Shown here piece by piece: positions 23,311-35,641 of a stretch of DNA of 64,000 nucleotides. The first letter of the stretch is position 1, and the number at the start of each line of letters is the position of its first letter. The stretch is from Francisella philomiragia subsp. philomiragia ATCC 25015 (lineage in GTDB: Bacteria > Pseudomonadota > Gammaproteobacteria > Francisellales > Francisellaceae): the NCBI RefSeq assembly GCF_000156715.1, contig NZ_DS999312.1, forward strand, positions 62,001 to 126,000, written 5' to 3'. Under the pieces are notes generated by a model that made no database searches, had not been told where the DNA came from, and worked only from the letters and a program-made list of their open reading frames with translations. Both the position numbers and the translations under genes were made by a program.

Positions 23311-24232
23311 AGTTCAATTGATTGAAGTTACTGATGATGTTATAGAGCAAAGAATCGATAACTTTTTGATAAGTAAGTTTTCACGACTACCAAAATCATT
23401 AATTTACCGTTGGATTCGTAAAGGTGAACTACGAGTTAATAAAAAAAGGGTTAAGCAAACGACTCGCGTAAGTGCGGGAGATATTGTTAGAGTGCCACCA
23501 TTTAGTCTAGAAGAAAATTTAGAGATAGCAAAAGTATCGAAATCTCATTTGGACTTTTTGGAACAACGAATTTTATACGAGACGGATGATTATATCGTTG
23601 TTGATAAACCATCAGGTATGGCCGTCCATGGTGGTTCCGGAGTTAATTCAGGTCTGGTGGAGCGTTTAAGACAACTACGTCCTAAGGTAAGGCGTTTAGA
23701 TTTGGTACATAGACTTGATAAAGAAACATCAGGCTGTGTGCTACTAGCCAAAAAGCATAGCTCATTAGTATATTTCTTTGATATTTTTAAAGAGCGTAAA
23801 GTAAATAAGATTTATTATGCTTTAGTTCACGGTCATTGGGATGAAAAGGTAGATGCGATTGACTTACCATTAAGTCGTACAGAAACTAAAGATGGCCAAC
23901 GAATAGTTAAAGTTGACAAGCGAGAAGGTAAAAGAGCTCTTACAAGAATATTGGCAGTGCAAAAAATAGGTGATTACAGCTTACTAGAAATCAAGTTAGA
24001 AACCGGTAGAACACATCAGATTAGAGTTCATACAAGAGCAATGGGGCATCCGATTGTTGCTGATAAGAAATATGGTTATATGATTGATGATGAAAAACTA
24101 CTTGCTAAAGGAGTTGATAAATTATTACTTCATGCTGGTAAATTAGAGTTTTATGATGAGAAGCAGCAGAAGCTGATATCTATTGAAGCAAAATTAGATT
24201 CAAGGTTTGATGAGTTTGTTAAAACAGAATAG
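23303..24232 (+). CDS. rluC: 23S rRNA pseudouridine synthase RluC
   Basis: This 309-residue RluA-family enzyme has an N-terminal S4 domain (RLPKSLIYRWIRKGELRVNK, about residues 28-47) and the catalytic motif LVHRLDKETSGCVLLAKK with the essential Asp. The RTHQIRVHTRAMGHPIVADK block is also typical. The S4 sequence resembles RluC more than RluD, so positions 955, 2504 and 2580 of 23S rRNA are the likely targets. Last gene of the rimP-to-rluC run. It converges on the minus-strand MFS gene with a 7-base gap and no obvious hairpin. Confidence 0.93.
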   Translation: MNKVQLIEVTDDVIEQRIDNFLISKFSRLPKSLIYRWIRKGELRVNKKRVKQTTRVSAGDIVRVPPFSLEENLEIAKVSKSHLDFLEQRILYETDDYIVVDKPSGMAVHGGSGVNSGLVERLRQLRPKVRRLDLVHRLDKETSGCVLLAKKHSSLVYFFDIFKERKVNKIYYALVHGHWDEKVDAIDLPLSRTETKDGQRIVKVDKREGKRALTRILAVQKIGDYSLLEIKLETGRTHQIRVHTRAMGHPIVADKKYGYMIDDEKLLAKGVDKLLLHAGKLEFYDEKQQKLISIEAKLDSRFDEFVKTE

Positions 24233-24239
24233 TTTTGTT

Positions 24240-25544
24240 TTAATCTTTACTGTCTTTTATCATTAATAACACTATTAGTGATGCTACCAAGCTTATTACA
24301 AGGGTCGTAAATGCAAAATGGTAAGAACTTAAATCAAAATATTTAATATCGTTAGGACTTGTGTGTTGTGAAACAATTTCTCCGGCTTTATTTAAGTATT
24401 TCCCAGTCCACGACCAATCTAAGAAATAGCCGATTAAAGGATCAAATATCGCTCCTAATATAGGCTCTCCGGTATTAATAAACGCCGCTACTGTTGCAGT
24501 TATGACTATTGGATTTATACGATTTCCTATGGCAAATGAGAGCATGTATATTCCAAGACATAATCCAAAAATAAAAAGTAGAATTGCTGAGAGTGTTGCA
24601 CTTGTTTTAGTAAGTAAAACAAAGCTTAAAGCAATAGAGCCTATTATGTGAAAGAAAATCATTACTCCTTTTCGACTATCAAGGATTTCTGATAGTTTTC
24701 CTATGATTGGTGAGCCTATTGCCATGCCAATAAATATCATTGATATAATACTGGCAGCTTCTTCACGTGATAGGTGATAGGCTTCTCTAAAGTAAGCATT
24801 ACCCCAGAATCCAGCAAAGGCATCTACTGCTGTAAAACTTAAGCCAACATAGAAAGTCAAAAGCCAGTTGTTTTTATTTTTGATGACTTCTTTAAGTGCT
24901 TCTAGAGTTTTTAGCTGATTGCTTGGTGAGCTAGCTTCCGGTTGTTTTGGATTGAAGTCGCGTACAACTATATAATAAAGTACACCAATCAATAAGCTAG
25001 CTACCGCAAACAAGAGCATAGCCATTTTCCAATCACCACATAAAGTTATCAAATATGCTAATGGAGCTTGTGCACAGAGTGCTCCTATCATAGCAGCAGT
25101 TGCTAAAAAACTAGCAGCAAAAGCAAATTTACGAGGCTCAAACCAAACTGAAACAGCCTTAAGATAAGAGATGGTAGCGAAAGAGACGCCCATGCCTGTA
25201 ATAATTCTAGCTATATAAGCCATACTCAAACTACCGAGATTACAGGCAACAACAAATAGAATAACTCCCATCGCAGAAATAGTTATGGATATAGGACTAA
25301 TTAGTCTAAAACCAAATTTATCTATAATAGGTCCAGCAAGAAATAGCTGACAAATAATTATTGACCAGAAAAATGCCGAGCCTAAAGCTCCTGTTTGGGT
25401 AGCATTAGTGTGGAAGCTAGACATCATATCATCGGTAATCAGGCTAGGGAATACTTGCATAATATACTTATCAAAAAGCAAGAAAGAACTGAGAATAATA
25501 ATTATCCATGCATATCCGCGAATGTTGTGAATTTTTTGTTCCAT
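24240..25544 (-). CDS. MFS transporter (paralogue 2)
   Basis: This 434-residue MFS permease is a paralogue of the plus-strand transporter at 20945-22243, with matching length, N-terminus (NIRGYAWIIIILSSFLLFDK), GPIIDKFGFR loop and AIGNRINPI block. About 12 hydrophobic helices are apparent. No substrate is assigned. It is transcribed alone from the region shared with the atp operon promoter and has no clear ribosome binding site before the ATG. Confidence 0.85.
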   Translation of the reverse strand: MEQKIHNIRGYAWIIIILSSFLLFDKYIMQVFPSLITDDMMSSFHTNATQTGALGSAFFWSIIICQLFLAGPIIDKFGFRLISPISITISAMGVILFVVACNLGSLSMAYIARIITGMGVSFATISYLKAVSVWFEPRKFAFAASFLATAAMIGALCAQAPLAYLITLCGDWKMAMLLFAVASLLIGVLYYIVVRDFNPKQPEASSPSNQLKTLEALKEVIKNKNNWLLTFYVGLSFTAVDAFAGFWGNAYFREAYHLSREEAASIISMIFIGMAIGSPIIGKLSEILDSRKGVMIFFHIIGSIALSFVLLTKTSATLSAILLFIFGLCLGIYMLSFAIGNRINPIVITATVAAFINTGEPILGAIFDPLIGYFLDWSWTGKYLNKAGEIVSQHTSPNDIKYFDLSSYHFAFTTLVISLVASLIVLLMIKDSKD

Positions 25545-25551
25545 ACGGCGT

Positions 25552-25579
25552 TTGTTTTGTTATAGCTTAAGAGTATAAT
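25552..25579 (+). promoter_or_regulatory. Candidate atp operon promoter
   Basis: TATAAT (25574-25579) is preceded by TTGTTT (25552-25557) at 16-base spacing, between the divergent MFS gene and atpI. CTTAA (25566-25570) and TTAAG (25581-25585) form a small dyad around the -10. Assignment is by motif only. Confidence 0.45.
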
Positions 25580-25675
25580 TTTAAGTTTCTGAAATATATA
25601 AATCAAGCCTAAAGCTTTTCTTTGTTTAATATAAGCATTTTTGATATTATAGGCTCAACAAATTTACTTATATTA

Positions 25676-26056
25676 ATGTTAGATATGTTGGCAAATATTA
25701 GAATTGATGAAAAGAAGTTTATATTGATGCAATTTCTTTTAGGCTTTGTGGGTTATGTTATTGTGCTCATGGTCTATGGATATACTTATGCTAATTCATT
25801 TGCACTTGGTGCATTAACAATGTTTTTAGCTAATTTTGTATTTTTTTTTAGATTATTTGTCGAAAAACAGTTTAGTCCAGGGGTTGAGATAGTTATTTTT
25901 TATTTGAGCGAACTCCTGAAATTAAGCATTGTTGCATTGATTACAATACTGCTGGCAGTTTATGTCAAACCAAAATTATTTTCTTACATTTTCGGATTAC
26001 TTTTGTTACAATTAGTCGTGTGTTTTGTGCCTATTTTGTTTAAAAGGGTAAGATAG
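25676..26056 (+). CDS. atpI: ATP synthase subunit I (AtpI-like)
   Basis: This small hydrophobic protein with four predicted helices lies directly before atpB and fits the AtpI family, which helps assemble the c-ring. The hydrophobic pattern and the KKFILMQFLLGFVGY and FFFRLFVEKQFSPG segments match AtpI of other proteobacteria loosely. The frame is open from a TTG at 25622. I prefer ATG 25676 (or 25685) because the protein then begins just before the first conserved basic stretch. No site has a good ribosome binding site, so the start is uncertain. Confidence 0.75.
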   Translation: MLDMLANIRIDEKKFILMQFLLGFVGYVIVLMVYGYTYANSFALGALTMFLANFVFFFRLFVEKQFSPGVEIVIFYLSELLKLSIVALITILLAVYVKPKLFSYIFGLLLLQLVVCFVPILFKRVR

Positions 26057-26107
26057 GTGTATTTTAGGGTTGTAAATACTAATTTATTTAAATTATTGGT
26101 GGAATAA

Positions 26108-26902
<795 letters not shown>

Positions 26903-26947
26903 GTTTTAAATCAACCTAAATAAAAATAAATAAAACAGGAGAAATAA

Positions 26948-27256
<309 letters not shown>

Positions 27257-27301
27257 TAAAGTAATATAAAATCATAATTTTATTATCTAAAGGATAAGTA
27301 G

Positions 27302-27772
27302 ATGGATATTAATATAACTCTAATTGGGCAGATGATAACATTTGCAATCTTTGTTGGATTTACAATGAAGTTTGTATGGCCTCCACTGCGCAAAGCTTTA
27401 GACGAGCGTAGAGAAAAGATTGCTGAAGGTTTGGCGTCTGCTGATAGGGCATCTCGAGAGTTAGAAGTTGCAAAAAGACAGTCTGCAGAAATCTTGCGTG
27501 AAGCTAAGGCAAAAGCTACTGAGATAGTTGAGAATGCTTATGTTAGGGCCCATAAGGTTGATGAGCAAGCAAAAGAAGAGGCTATCGCTGCGGCTGATAA
27601 GATTAAGAGTATGGCTATGGCTGAGATTGAGCAAGAAAAAGTGAAAGCAAAAGAAGAGCTTAAGCATGAAGTTGTTAGTTTGGCGATGGCAGCAGCTAGT
27701 AAGATAATATCAGCAAATGTTGATGAGCAGTCTAGCAAGAAAATTTTGAAAGACTTTGTAGAGAAAGTATAA
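27302..27772 (+). CDS. atpF: ATP synthase Fo subunit b
   Basis: Subunit b (156 residues) is the peripheral stalk. It has one N-terminal membrane helix ([20 protein letters not shown]) followed by a long alanine-, lysine- and glutamate-rich helix that dimerises as a coiled coil and binds delta at its end. The [19 protein letters not shown] junction is highly conserved. It is followed by atpH after 22 bases. Confidence 0.97.
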   Translation: MDINITLIGQMITFAIFVGFTMKFVWPPLRKALDERREKIAEGLASADRASRELEVAKRQSAEILREAKAKATEIVENAYVRAHKVDEQAKEEAIAAADKIKSMAMAEIEQEKVKAKEELKHEVVSLAMAAASKIISANVDEQSSKKILKDFVEKV

Positions 27773-27794
27773 ATTTGGATGAGAAGGTAGGTAA

Positions 27795-28319
27795 ATGACA
27801 AATCTAAGTGTGATTGCTAAACCGTATGCCAAAGCTGCATTTGAGTTTGCAAATGAATATAATCTACTTCAAGAATGGTCTAAGCAACTAAAATCGTTTG
27901 CCGAGTTGGTTCAAGATGACGCTATCGCTGCTATTGTTTCTAGTCCTGAAATCTCTCAAACAGAGATTATAAATACAGTAAAAGATCAGCTTGATGAGAA
28001 GTTTTTCAACTTTGTTGCACTAGTAGCGGAAAATAAAAAGTTATCTATACTGCCTGAAATTTCATTCCAGTTTGAAAATATAAGAAACGTTCATAATAAT
28101 ATAAAAGTGGCAGATGTTACATTAGCTTATGCTATTGATAAAAACACATTGGCTAATTTGAAGACTAAGTTAGAAGAAAAATTCAGTTGTTCAATAGATA
28201 TGAATGTGATTATTGATCCTGTTATACTAGGTGGAGCGGTAATTAAGGTTGGTGATACAGTAATAGATGATTCTGTATCTGGTCGTATAGAGACATTAAA
28301 AAGTATTTTGTTATCATAA
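27795..28319 (+). CDS. atpH: ATP synthase F1 subunit delta
   Basis: Subunit delta (174 residues) connects the b stalk to the top of F1. The N-terminal [13 protein letters not shown] helix and the C-terminal [22 protein letters not shown] strand region, with the conserved GG and DxS, mark the family. It lies between atpF and atpA in the standard order. Confidence 0.96.
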   Translation: MTNLSVIAKPYAKAAFEFANEYNLLQEWSKQLKSFAELVQDDAIAAIVSSPEISQTEIINTVKDQLDEKFFNFVALVAENKKLSILPEISFQFENIRNVHNNIKVADVTLAYAIDKNTLANLKTKLEEKFSCSIDMNVIIDPVILGGAVIKVGDTVIDDSVSGRIETLKSILLS

Positions 28320-28337
28320 ATTATAGGAAGTGAGCTT

Positions 28338-29879
28338 ATGCAATTAAGTCCATCAGAAATAAGTGGTTTAATAAAGAAAAGAATTGAAAAGTTCGATAAT
28401 TCAGTTGAACTTAAATCAGAGGGTACTATCGTTAGCGTTGCTGATGGTATTGTTACTATATATGGTTTAGATGATGTAACTGCTGGTGAGATGATCAAGT
28501 TGCCAGGAGATGTATATGGTCTAGCGTTAAACTTAAATACTGACTCTGTTGGAGCAGTTGTTTTAGGTGATTACGAGCATATTAAAGAAGGCGATAAAGC
28601 ATATTGTACAGGCAGGATTTTAGAAGTTCCTGTCGGCGAAGCTTTACTAGGTAGAGTTGTTGATGCTTTAGGTAATCCAATTGATGGAAGGGGTGAGATC
28701 GAAACAGCTCATTCTTCACCAATAGAAAAGATAGCTCCAGGTGTGATTTGGAGAAAATCAGTAGATCAAGCTTTACAAACTGGGATTAAGTCAATTGATT
28801 CGATGGTTCCAATTGGTAGAGGTCAAAGAGAGTTAATTATTGGTGATAGACAAATTGGTAAGACAGCCATAGCTATTGATGCAATTATTAATCAAAAAGG
28901 TACAGGTGTTAAATGTATCTATGTTGCTATTGGTCAAAAAGCATCATCAATTGCTAATATTGTAAGACAACTTGAAGAGCACGGCGCTATGGAGCATACA
29001 ATTATTGTTGCAGCTACAGCTTCTGATTCTGCTGCTTTGCAATATATAGCACCTTATGCTGGTTGTTCTATGGGTGAATATTTTAGAGATCGTGGCGAAG
29101 ATGCACTAATTGTGTACGATGACTTAACTAAACAAGCATGGGCATATAGACAGATTTCTTTATTATTAAGAAGACCTCCGGGGCGTGAAGCCTATCCTGG
29201 TGATGTATTCTATCTTCACTCAAGACTTCTTGAAAGAGCTGCAAGAGTAAATGAAGAGTATGTAGAGAGATTTACTAATGGCGAAGTCAAAGGTAAGACA
29301 GGTTCTTTGACTGCTCTGCCTATTATTGAGACACAGGCTGGCGATATTTCTGCATTTGTACCAACAAACGTAATTTCAATTACTGATGGTCAGATATTTT
29401 TAGAGACAGATTTATTTAACTCGGGTCTAAGACCAGCTATTAACCCTGGTAACTCAGTATCACGTGTTGGTGGAGCTGCGCAGACTAAGATTATCAAGAA
29501 ACTAGGTGGTGGTATCCGTTTGGCACTAGCGCAGTTTAGAGAGTTAGAAGCATTTTCACAGTTTGCATCGGATTTAGATGAAGCTACTAGGTCACAGCTA
29601 AATAGAGGTCAAAGAGTTACAGAACTTCTAAAACAAAAGCAGTTCTCGACATTGTCAATTGCTTTGATGGCATTATCATTGTATGCAGCGGATAATGGCT
29701 ATCTAGATAGCTTAGAAGTTTCGGAAGTTATTCCTTTTGAATCAGCATTACATGCGCTTGCAGAAAATAAATATGCAGAAGTTGTTGCTGAGATTAATGA
29801 AACTGGCAAGTATGATGCTGAGATTGCAGAGAAGTTAAAAACAATTGTTGAAGATTGTAAAGCAAATCAAGCTTGGTAA
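28338..29879 (+). CDS. atpA: ATP synthase F1 subunit alpha
   Basis: Subunit alpha (513 residues) carries the non-catalytic nucleotide sites of F1. Walker A is GDRQIGKTA at about 169-177 and the ATPase signature [14 protein letters not shown] is near 370. The arginine finger lies in this signature (SVSRVG). An AGGAAGTGAGC ribosome binding region precedes the ATG. Confidence 0.98.
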   Translation: MQLSPSEISGLIKKRIEKFDNSVELKSEGTIVSVADGIVTIYGLDDVTAGEMIKLPGDVYGLALNLNTDSVGAVVLGDYEHIKEGDKAYCTGRILEVPVGEALLGRVVDALGNPIDGRGEIETAHSSPIEKIAPGVIWRKSVDQALQTGIKSIDSMVPIGRGQRELIIGDRQIGKTAIAIDAIINQKGTGVKCIYVAIGQKASSIANIVRQLEEHGAMEHTIIVAATASDSAALQYIAPYAGCSMGEYFRDRGEDALIVYDDLTKQAWAYRQISLLLRRPPGREAYPGDVFYLHSRLLERAARVNEEYVERFTNGEVKGKTGSLTALPIIETQAGDISAFVPTNVISITDGQIFLETDLFNSGLRPAINPGNSVSRVGGAAQTKIIKKLGGGIRLALAQFRELEAFSQFASDLDEATRSQLNRGQRVTELLKQKQFSTLSIALMALSLYAADNGYLDSLEVSEVIPFESALHALAENKYAEVVAEINETGKYDAEIAEKLKTIVEDCKANQAW

Positions 29880-29893
29880 TAGGAGTATAGACT

Positions 29894-30790
29894 ATGTCTA
29901 ATGCTAGAGAGATACGTTCTAAAGTACAGAGTGTTAAGAACACCCAAAAAATCACTGGTGCTATGGAATTAGTTGCAGCTAGTAAGATGAGGGGTGCGAT
30001 AGTTAAAATGAATAATGTACGCCCTTATGTTGAAAGTGCAAATACTATTATCAAAAACGTTACAATGGCAAGTATTGATTATCCAAATCCATATCTTTTT
30101 GATAGAGAAGTTAAAAGGGTTGGGTATATAGTCACATCCACAGATAGGGGCCTTTGTGGAGGTCTTAATATCAACTTATTTAAGCATGTTCTTAAAGATA
30201 TCAAAAAGAATCTTGATGATAGAGTTGAGGTAGATGTCTGCGCAATTGGCTCTAAAGCGGCAACATTTTTTGCAAAACTTAAAGATGTTAACGTAGTTGC
30301 TACAGCACATTACAATGATAAAGATAATGAAGGTAGTATTAGAGCTATTCGTGGTGCACTTAAAGTTATGTTAGATAGGTTTACAAATGGTGAGATTGAT
30401 AGACTTTATATGAGTAGCAATCAATTTGTTAGTACAATCAAACAAAAACCAAAATTGCAAACATTGTTGCCTATCCAAGACATTTTTTCAAAAGAAGAGC
30501 TTAAAACTAACAAAGAGCAGGCTTCTAAGGGTCATTGGGACTATATTTATGAAAGAGATATTGAAGAAGTTTTAAATGCTTTATGTATTAGATATATTGA
30601 AGCTCAGGTAAGAGGGGCAATATTAGAGAATGCAGCATGTGAGCAAGCTGCTCGTATGATGGCGATGAAAAATGCAACTGATAATGCAAGTGATATAATC
30701 GATCAGTTGAAACTAGATTACAACAAAGTCAGACAAGCTATGATTACACAAGAGCTTGCAGAAATTTGTTCAGGTGCGGCAGCAGTTTAG
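29894..30790 (+). CDS. atpG: ATP synthase F1 subunit gamma
   Basis: Subunit gamma (298 residues) is the central rotor shaft. Its N-terminal helix SVKNTQKITGAMELVAASKM and the C-terminal RMMAMKNATDNASDIIDQLK helix form the antiparallel coiled coil inside the alpha-beta ring. The STDRGLCGGLNINLF Rossmann-fold segment lies between. It starts 14 bases after atpA. Confidence 0.98.
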   Translation: MSNAREIRSKVQSVKNTQKITGAMELVAASKMRGAIVKMNNVRPYVESANTIIKNVTMASIDYPNPYLFDREVKRVGYIVTSTDRGLCGGLNINLFKHVLKDIKKNLDDRVEVDVCAIGSKAATFFAKLKDVNVVATAHYNDKDNEGSIRAIRGALKVMLDRFTNGEIDRLYMSSNQFVSTIKQKPKLQTLLPIQDIFSKEELKTNKEQASKGHWDYIYERDIEEVLNALCIRYIEAQVRGAILENAACEQAARMMAMKNATDNASDIIDQLKLDYNKVRQAMITQELAEICSGAAAV

Positions 30791-30799
30791 GAGAAATAA

Positions 30800-32176
<1,377 letters not shown>

Positions 32177-32188
32177 TTGGGTGTAGAT

Positions 32189-32626
32189 ATGACAAAAAAA
32201 TACCTAAAAGTTGATGTGGTTAGTCCCCTAGGTTCAGTTTTTAAAGGCGAGGCTGATATTGTAAGTCTACGTGGATCTGCTGGAGAGATGGGTATAGCAT
32301 ATGGACATACAGAGCTTCTATCCACTCTACCAGCTGGTGTGGTCAATGTTAGAAAAGATGAACATACTGATGTTCTATACGTCTCAGGTGGTATTGTAGA
32401 AGTTACTCCTACTCGTGTTACAATTATGGTAGATGATATGGAGAGAGCAGAAAACTTAAATCAAGCAGAGGCTGAAAAAGCTAGAGCTAGAGCTCAGGAA
32501 GCTCTTAAGAATCCAGATGCTTCAAAACTTGACATAGAAGCTGCGAGCAAAAGACTTAGTGAGGCTGATGCTCGTCTTAAAGCTCTTAATTCTTCTAAAG
32601 GCTTGTATTACTCAAAAGAAGACTAG
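32189..32626 (+). CDS. atpC: ATP synthase F1 subunit epsilon
   Basis: Subunit epsilon (145 residues) couples rotation to the c-ring and inhibits ATP hydrolysis. The N-terminal beta-sandwich ([32 protein letters not shown]) is followed by an alanine- and glutamate-rich C-terminal helical hairpin. I use ATG 32189 rather than the in-frame TTG at 32177: GGGTG ends about 6 bases before the ATG, and the protein then begins [13 protein letters not shown]. No strong terminator is visible after it. Confidence 0.96.
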   Translation: MTKKYLKVDVVSPLGSVFKGEADIVSLRGSAGEMGIAYGHTELLSTLPAGVVNVRKDEHTDVLYVSGGIVEVTPTRVTIMVDDMERAENLNQAEAEKARARAQEALKNPDASKLDIEAASKRLSEADARLKALNSSKGLYYSKED

Positions 32627-32771
32627 CAACTCTATTAATTTTCAAAAAGTTTAAATTCGATTTACATTTGCTTATAAATTTATTGTATTGATTTATGAAA
32701 AAATGACTATTTCTAACATATTTATATAGAATTATTTATAATTATAATACTAGTATTTATATTGTTTAATA

Positions 32772-35624
32772 ATGAAAAAAGTTTTTACTTTAATTGTACT
32801 TTGTTTGTCGATAATACCTACATATATAATCGCCCAATCATCCAACGATGTCGAAGTTCAAAAAAGCAGCTCTGTAGAGCATCTGCTTCCTAAGAGAATT
32901 ATAGCTGGATTCTTAGATGTTAGAACTCCTAGTTCAACATCTAGAGTTGATATTGAGCAGGCAAAGAATGATGGATATAATGTTATTGTTATAGCTTATG
33001 GTGAGGTTTATAATACAGATATTGGACTTTATACTTCTAGCCCTATATCTATACAAACTATCATTGATAAAGTAAGACAAGCTAAAAAAAATGGTATGAA
33101 AGTCTTGCTAGCTGTTGGAGGCATTCCAAATACATTTCATCCTGGACTAAATAAGACAGATGTATCACCAAAAGTTTTTGGCAAAGATATGTCAGATGCA
33201 CAGATCTATTCCTTAGCAAATAATATAGTCAATTTTTTGCATAAAAATAGTATTGATGGAATTGTTTATAGTTTTAGGAAATTCACATCAGCGGATTTTA
33301 TTAATCAACTTTCTTTGGATATCAAAAAAATTGATCCAAATATTGTCATAGTTGCAGAGCCTCAGATAAATGATTATAAATTAGTAACAACGGGTAAGAG
33401 TAATGACTATGATAAAGTAATTCAAAATGGGTATATAGATTATTTATTTATCCAAGAGTATGATACATACCCAGAATATGAGCCTGGTTTTATAGCAGAT
33501 AGTTATTCAAAAATTGTCAATGATTTGAATATTCCTGTTCATACTAAGATTTTAATTGGTGAACCAACAAATGCAATTTCAGGAGGTACAAATACAGTAT
33601 ATCATCCTGAGGGCAATGCAACTTTATCATTAACAACTGAACAGGCAGTAGAGCTTATGTTACCTCAGTTTGAGAAACTTAAGTTTAAACCGAGATTTGC
33701 GGGAGTAACAGGTTGGTCTTTAAATACCGATTATGCCGCTGACTTATATGGGGATTCATCTCATAGTTCCGGTTCCTTTGCTAAAAATCTTAGAGCATGT
33801 ATTTATGATAATGTATGTGTTCAAATTGATAATAGAATAAAAGGCCCTGTAATTGCGGGATTTTTGCCTTTATGGGGAAAGAGTAGCTCTTATAATATTT
33901 CAGGTAGGCAGATAAATACGATTCCAGTTGATATATCAATGCCAGAAAATAAAGAATATTGTGATAAAAATCCTGATGTATGCAAATACAATGTAATAAT
34001 AGCAGCATATGCTAGGTATACCAATAGTAAAGGATTTGAGTTGTCATTTAATGATGAGAATGGTAGCTCGAATAAGTTATATGACCTTGATGAGCTTAAA
34101 GAATTTATTGGATATATGAAGTCAAAAGGAAAACATGTTTTAATTTCTTTTGGAGGAAAGTCATCGCACATCGATTGGCAAGCTGTAAACTTTGATAGTT
34201 TAATTCATATTGTAAAAGATTTTGGTTTCAATGGTATAAATTTTGATTTGCCAAAAACAGCAGTGCCAAAGGATGAGAAACAGGCTCAAACTGCTGCTCT
34301 AAAAATAAATCGACTGATAAGGTCACTTAGAAATAATGATAAAGACTTTTGGTTAACCTTTTCTCCTGAATGGGATTATATTGTAGCCCCTTTAGCTAAG
34401 AATAATAAGGACAATATGTACGTTAGTCATGGCTATGTTGAGTTATTAGATAATATTGGTATGAGTAAGATAAATTATATTTTTCTTAATACTTTTTCTG
34501 AAAGACCAGCTGATGCAATTTTAGGTTTATATAAGGATCAAAAGGGCGAATTTATGAAAATATCTCCTTTAGATGGCTATGATAAATTTTTGGCTTCGCT
34601 TGCATGGGCTCTGACAACACCTCAAGGATTTGAAGCAAATCATCCGAAGTATGAAGTTGATAGGCCTATTAAAATTCCAGCTAATAAACTTGTATTTATT
34701 GTTCCAGCGACTAAGGGCGCGGTTCATGGAGGAGATACTTATGTTTTATCAAGTTCGGAGATAAAGCAAATACTTTCATTAATGAAAGAAAATAAAGCAT
34801 CCTTTGCTGGATTTGCTCTTTGGAGTATGGATTTTGATGCTACAAATATTAAGTCGGGAGATTTAAGTGATGGTTATCAGCATTTACCTTGGAGCTCTAC
34901 TAACAATATAGCAAATATCGAACTACCTCCAGTAGCTTCAATTGTGAATGATAGTGATAGATACCTGAAAAAAGTAAATGATTCTCATAAACCGCAAAAA
35001 TATATTATGGATACAGGAATTGTTAGATATCCGTATCAGATAGGCACTTATGGATCAGACACTGTTGTAAGTTTTGCAGGCAAGATGTATAAATGTAAGT
35101 CTATGCTAGAGGTCAAGCTGTGTAATGATGAAGCATATATTCCCAATGGCTTATACGGGGATCTTGCATGGGAAGAGATTAAGCCACAAAGCACAAAAAA
35201 ATATTCTGAAAGTAAGAAATTTAAATTGAAAGAAGGTGAGGTAGCTACTTATCCAAAAGGAATAGGGAGCTATAAGGTGGGCCAAATTGTGCTTGCTGAT
35301 GGAAGAGAGTTCGAGTGTCAGAAAGAAGAGTATTGTAATAAATCTTCTTATAGCCCTATTAAAGAAAAAGGTTTTGTGGCATGGAGTAATATTACAAATG
35401 ATATTTCTCACTTTGTGAACAAAGAGCAAGATGTTAAACCTAGTGGCGCTGATTATATCTACCCTTATGGTATAGAGGATTATAAAGGGGGCACGGTTGT
35501 GGCTGTTAATAAGGACTTGTATAGATGTAATATCGGCCCTGAGTCAAGCTTGTGTACCATGAGTGCATATAAGCCAACGGGTAAATATGGTACAGATGCT
35601 TGGACAAAAATGAATAATAAATAA
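32772..35624 (+). CDS. Secreted GH18-family protein, two degenerate chitinase domains plus chitin-binding repeats
   Basis: This 950-residue protein has an N-terminal signal peptide (MKKVFTLIVLCLSIIPTYIIAQ). Two GH18-like TIM-barrel domains span about 35-340 and 355-700. Three C-terminal repeats of about 55 residues (roughly 748-805, 823-875, 894-947) share a YP-x-GI-x2-Y ... C ... C ... Y-x-P ... AW pattern like CBM5/12 chitin-binding modules. The GH18 catalytic motif DxxDxDxE is absent: domain 1 has DGIVYSFR near 162 and domain 2 has NGINFDLP near 486, so the proton-donor Glu is missing in both. It is probably a chitin- or glycan-binding protein rather than an active chitinase. It stands alone after the atp operon, with a candidate TATAAT at 32743-32748 and no clear ribosome binding site. 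Confidence 0.85.
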   Translation: MKKVFTLIVLCLSIIPTYIIAQSSNDVEVQKSSSVEHLLPKRIIAGFLDVRTPSSTSRVDIEQAKNDGYNVIVIAYGEVYNTDIGLYTSSPISIQTIIDKVRQAKKNGMKVLLAVGGIPNTFHPGLNKTDVSPKVFGKDMSDAQIYSLANNIVNFLHKNSIDGIVYSFRKFTSADFINQLSLDIKKIDPNIVIVAEPQINDYKLVTTGKSNDYDKVIQNGYIDYLFIQEYDTYPEYEPGFIADSYSKIVNDLNIPVHTKILIGEPTNAISGGTNTVYHPEGNATLSLTTEQAVELMLPQFEKLKFKPRFAGVTGWSLNTDYAADLYGDSSHSSGSFAKNLRACIYDNVCVQIDNRIKGPVIAGFLPLWGKSSSYNISGRQINTIPVDISMPENKEYCDKNPDVCKYNVIIAAYARYTNSKGFELSFNDENGSSNKLYDLDELKEFIGYMKSKGKHVLISFGGKSSHIDWQAVNFDSLIHIVKDFGFNGINFDLPKTAVPKDEKQAQTAALKINRLIRSLRNNDKDFWLTFSPEWDYIVAPLAKNNKDNMYVSHGYVELLDNIGMSKINYIFLNTFSERPADAILGLYKDQKGEFMKISPLDGYDKFLASLAWALTTPQGFEANHPKYEVDRPIKIPANKLVFIVPATKGAVHGGDTYVLSSSEIKQILSLMKENKASFAGFALWSMDFDATNIKSGDLSDGYQHLPWSSTNNIANIELPPVASIVNDSDRYLKKVNDSHKPQKYIMDTGIVRYPYQIGTYGSDTVVSFAGKMYKCKSMLEVKLCNDEAYIPNGLYGDLAWEEIKPQSTKKYSESKKFKLKEGEVATYPKGIGSYKVGQIVLADGREFECQKEEYCNKSSYSPIKEKGFVAWSNITNDISHFVNKEQDVKPSGADYIYPYGIEDYKGGTVVAVNKDLYRCNIGPESSLCTMSAYKPTGKYGTDAWTKMNNK

Positions 35625-35641
35625 TTTTCAGTGAGTAGTTT

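Noticed and set aside
32627-32771. Terminator or small RNA after atpC
   Set aside because: Only short AT-rich inverted repeats were seen. Nothing stands out from base composition apart from a possible TATAAT for the following gene.
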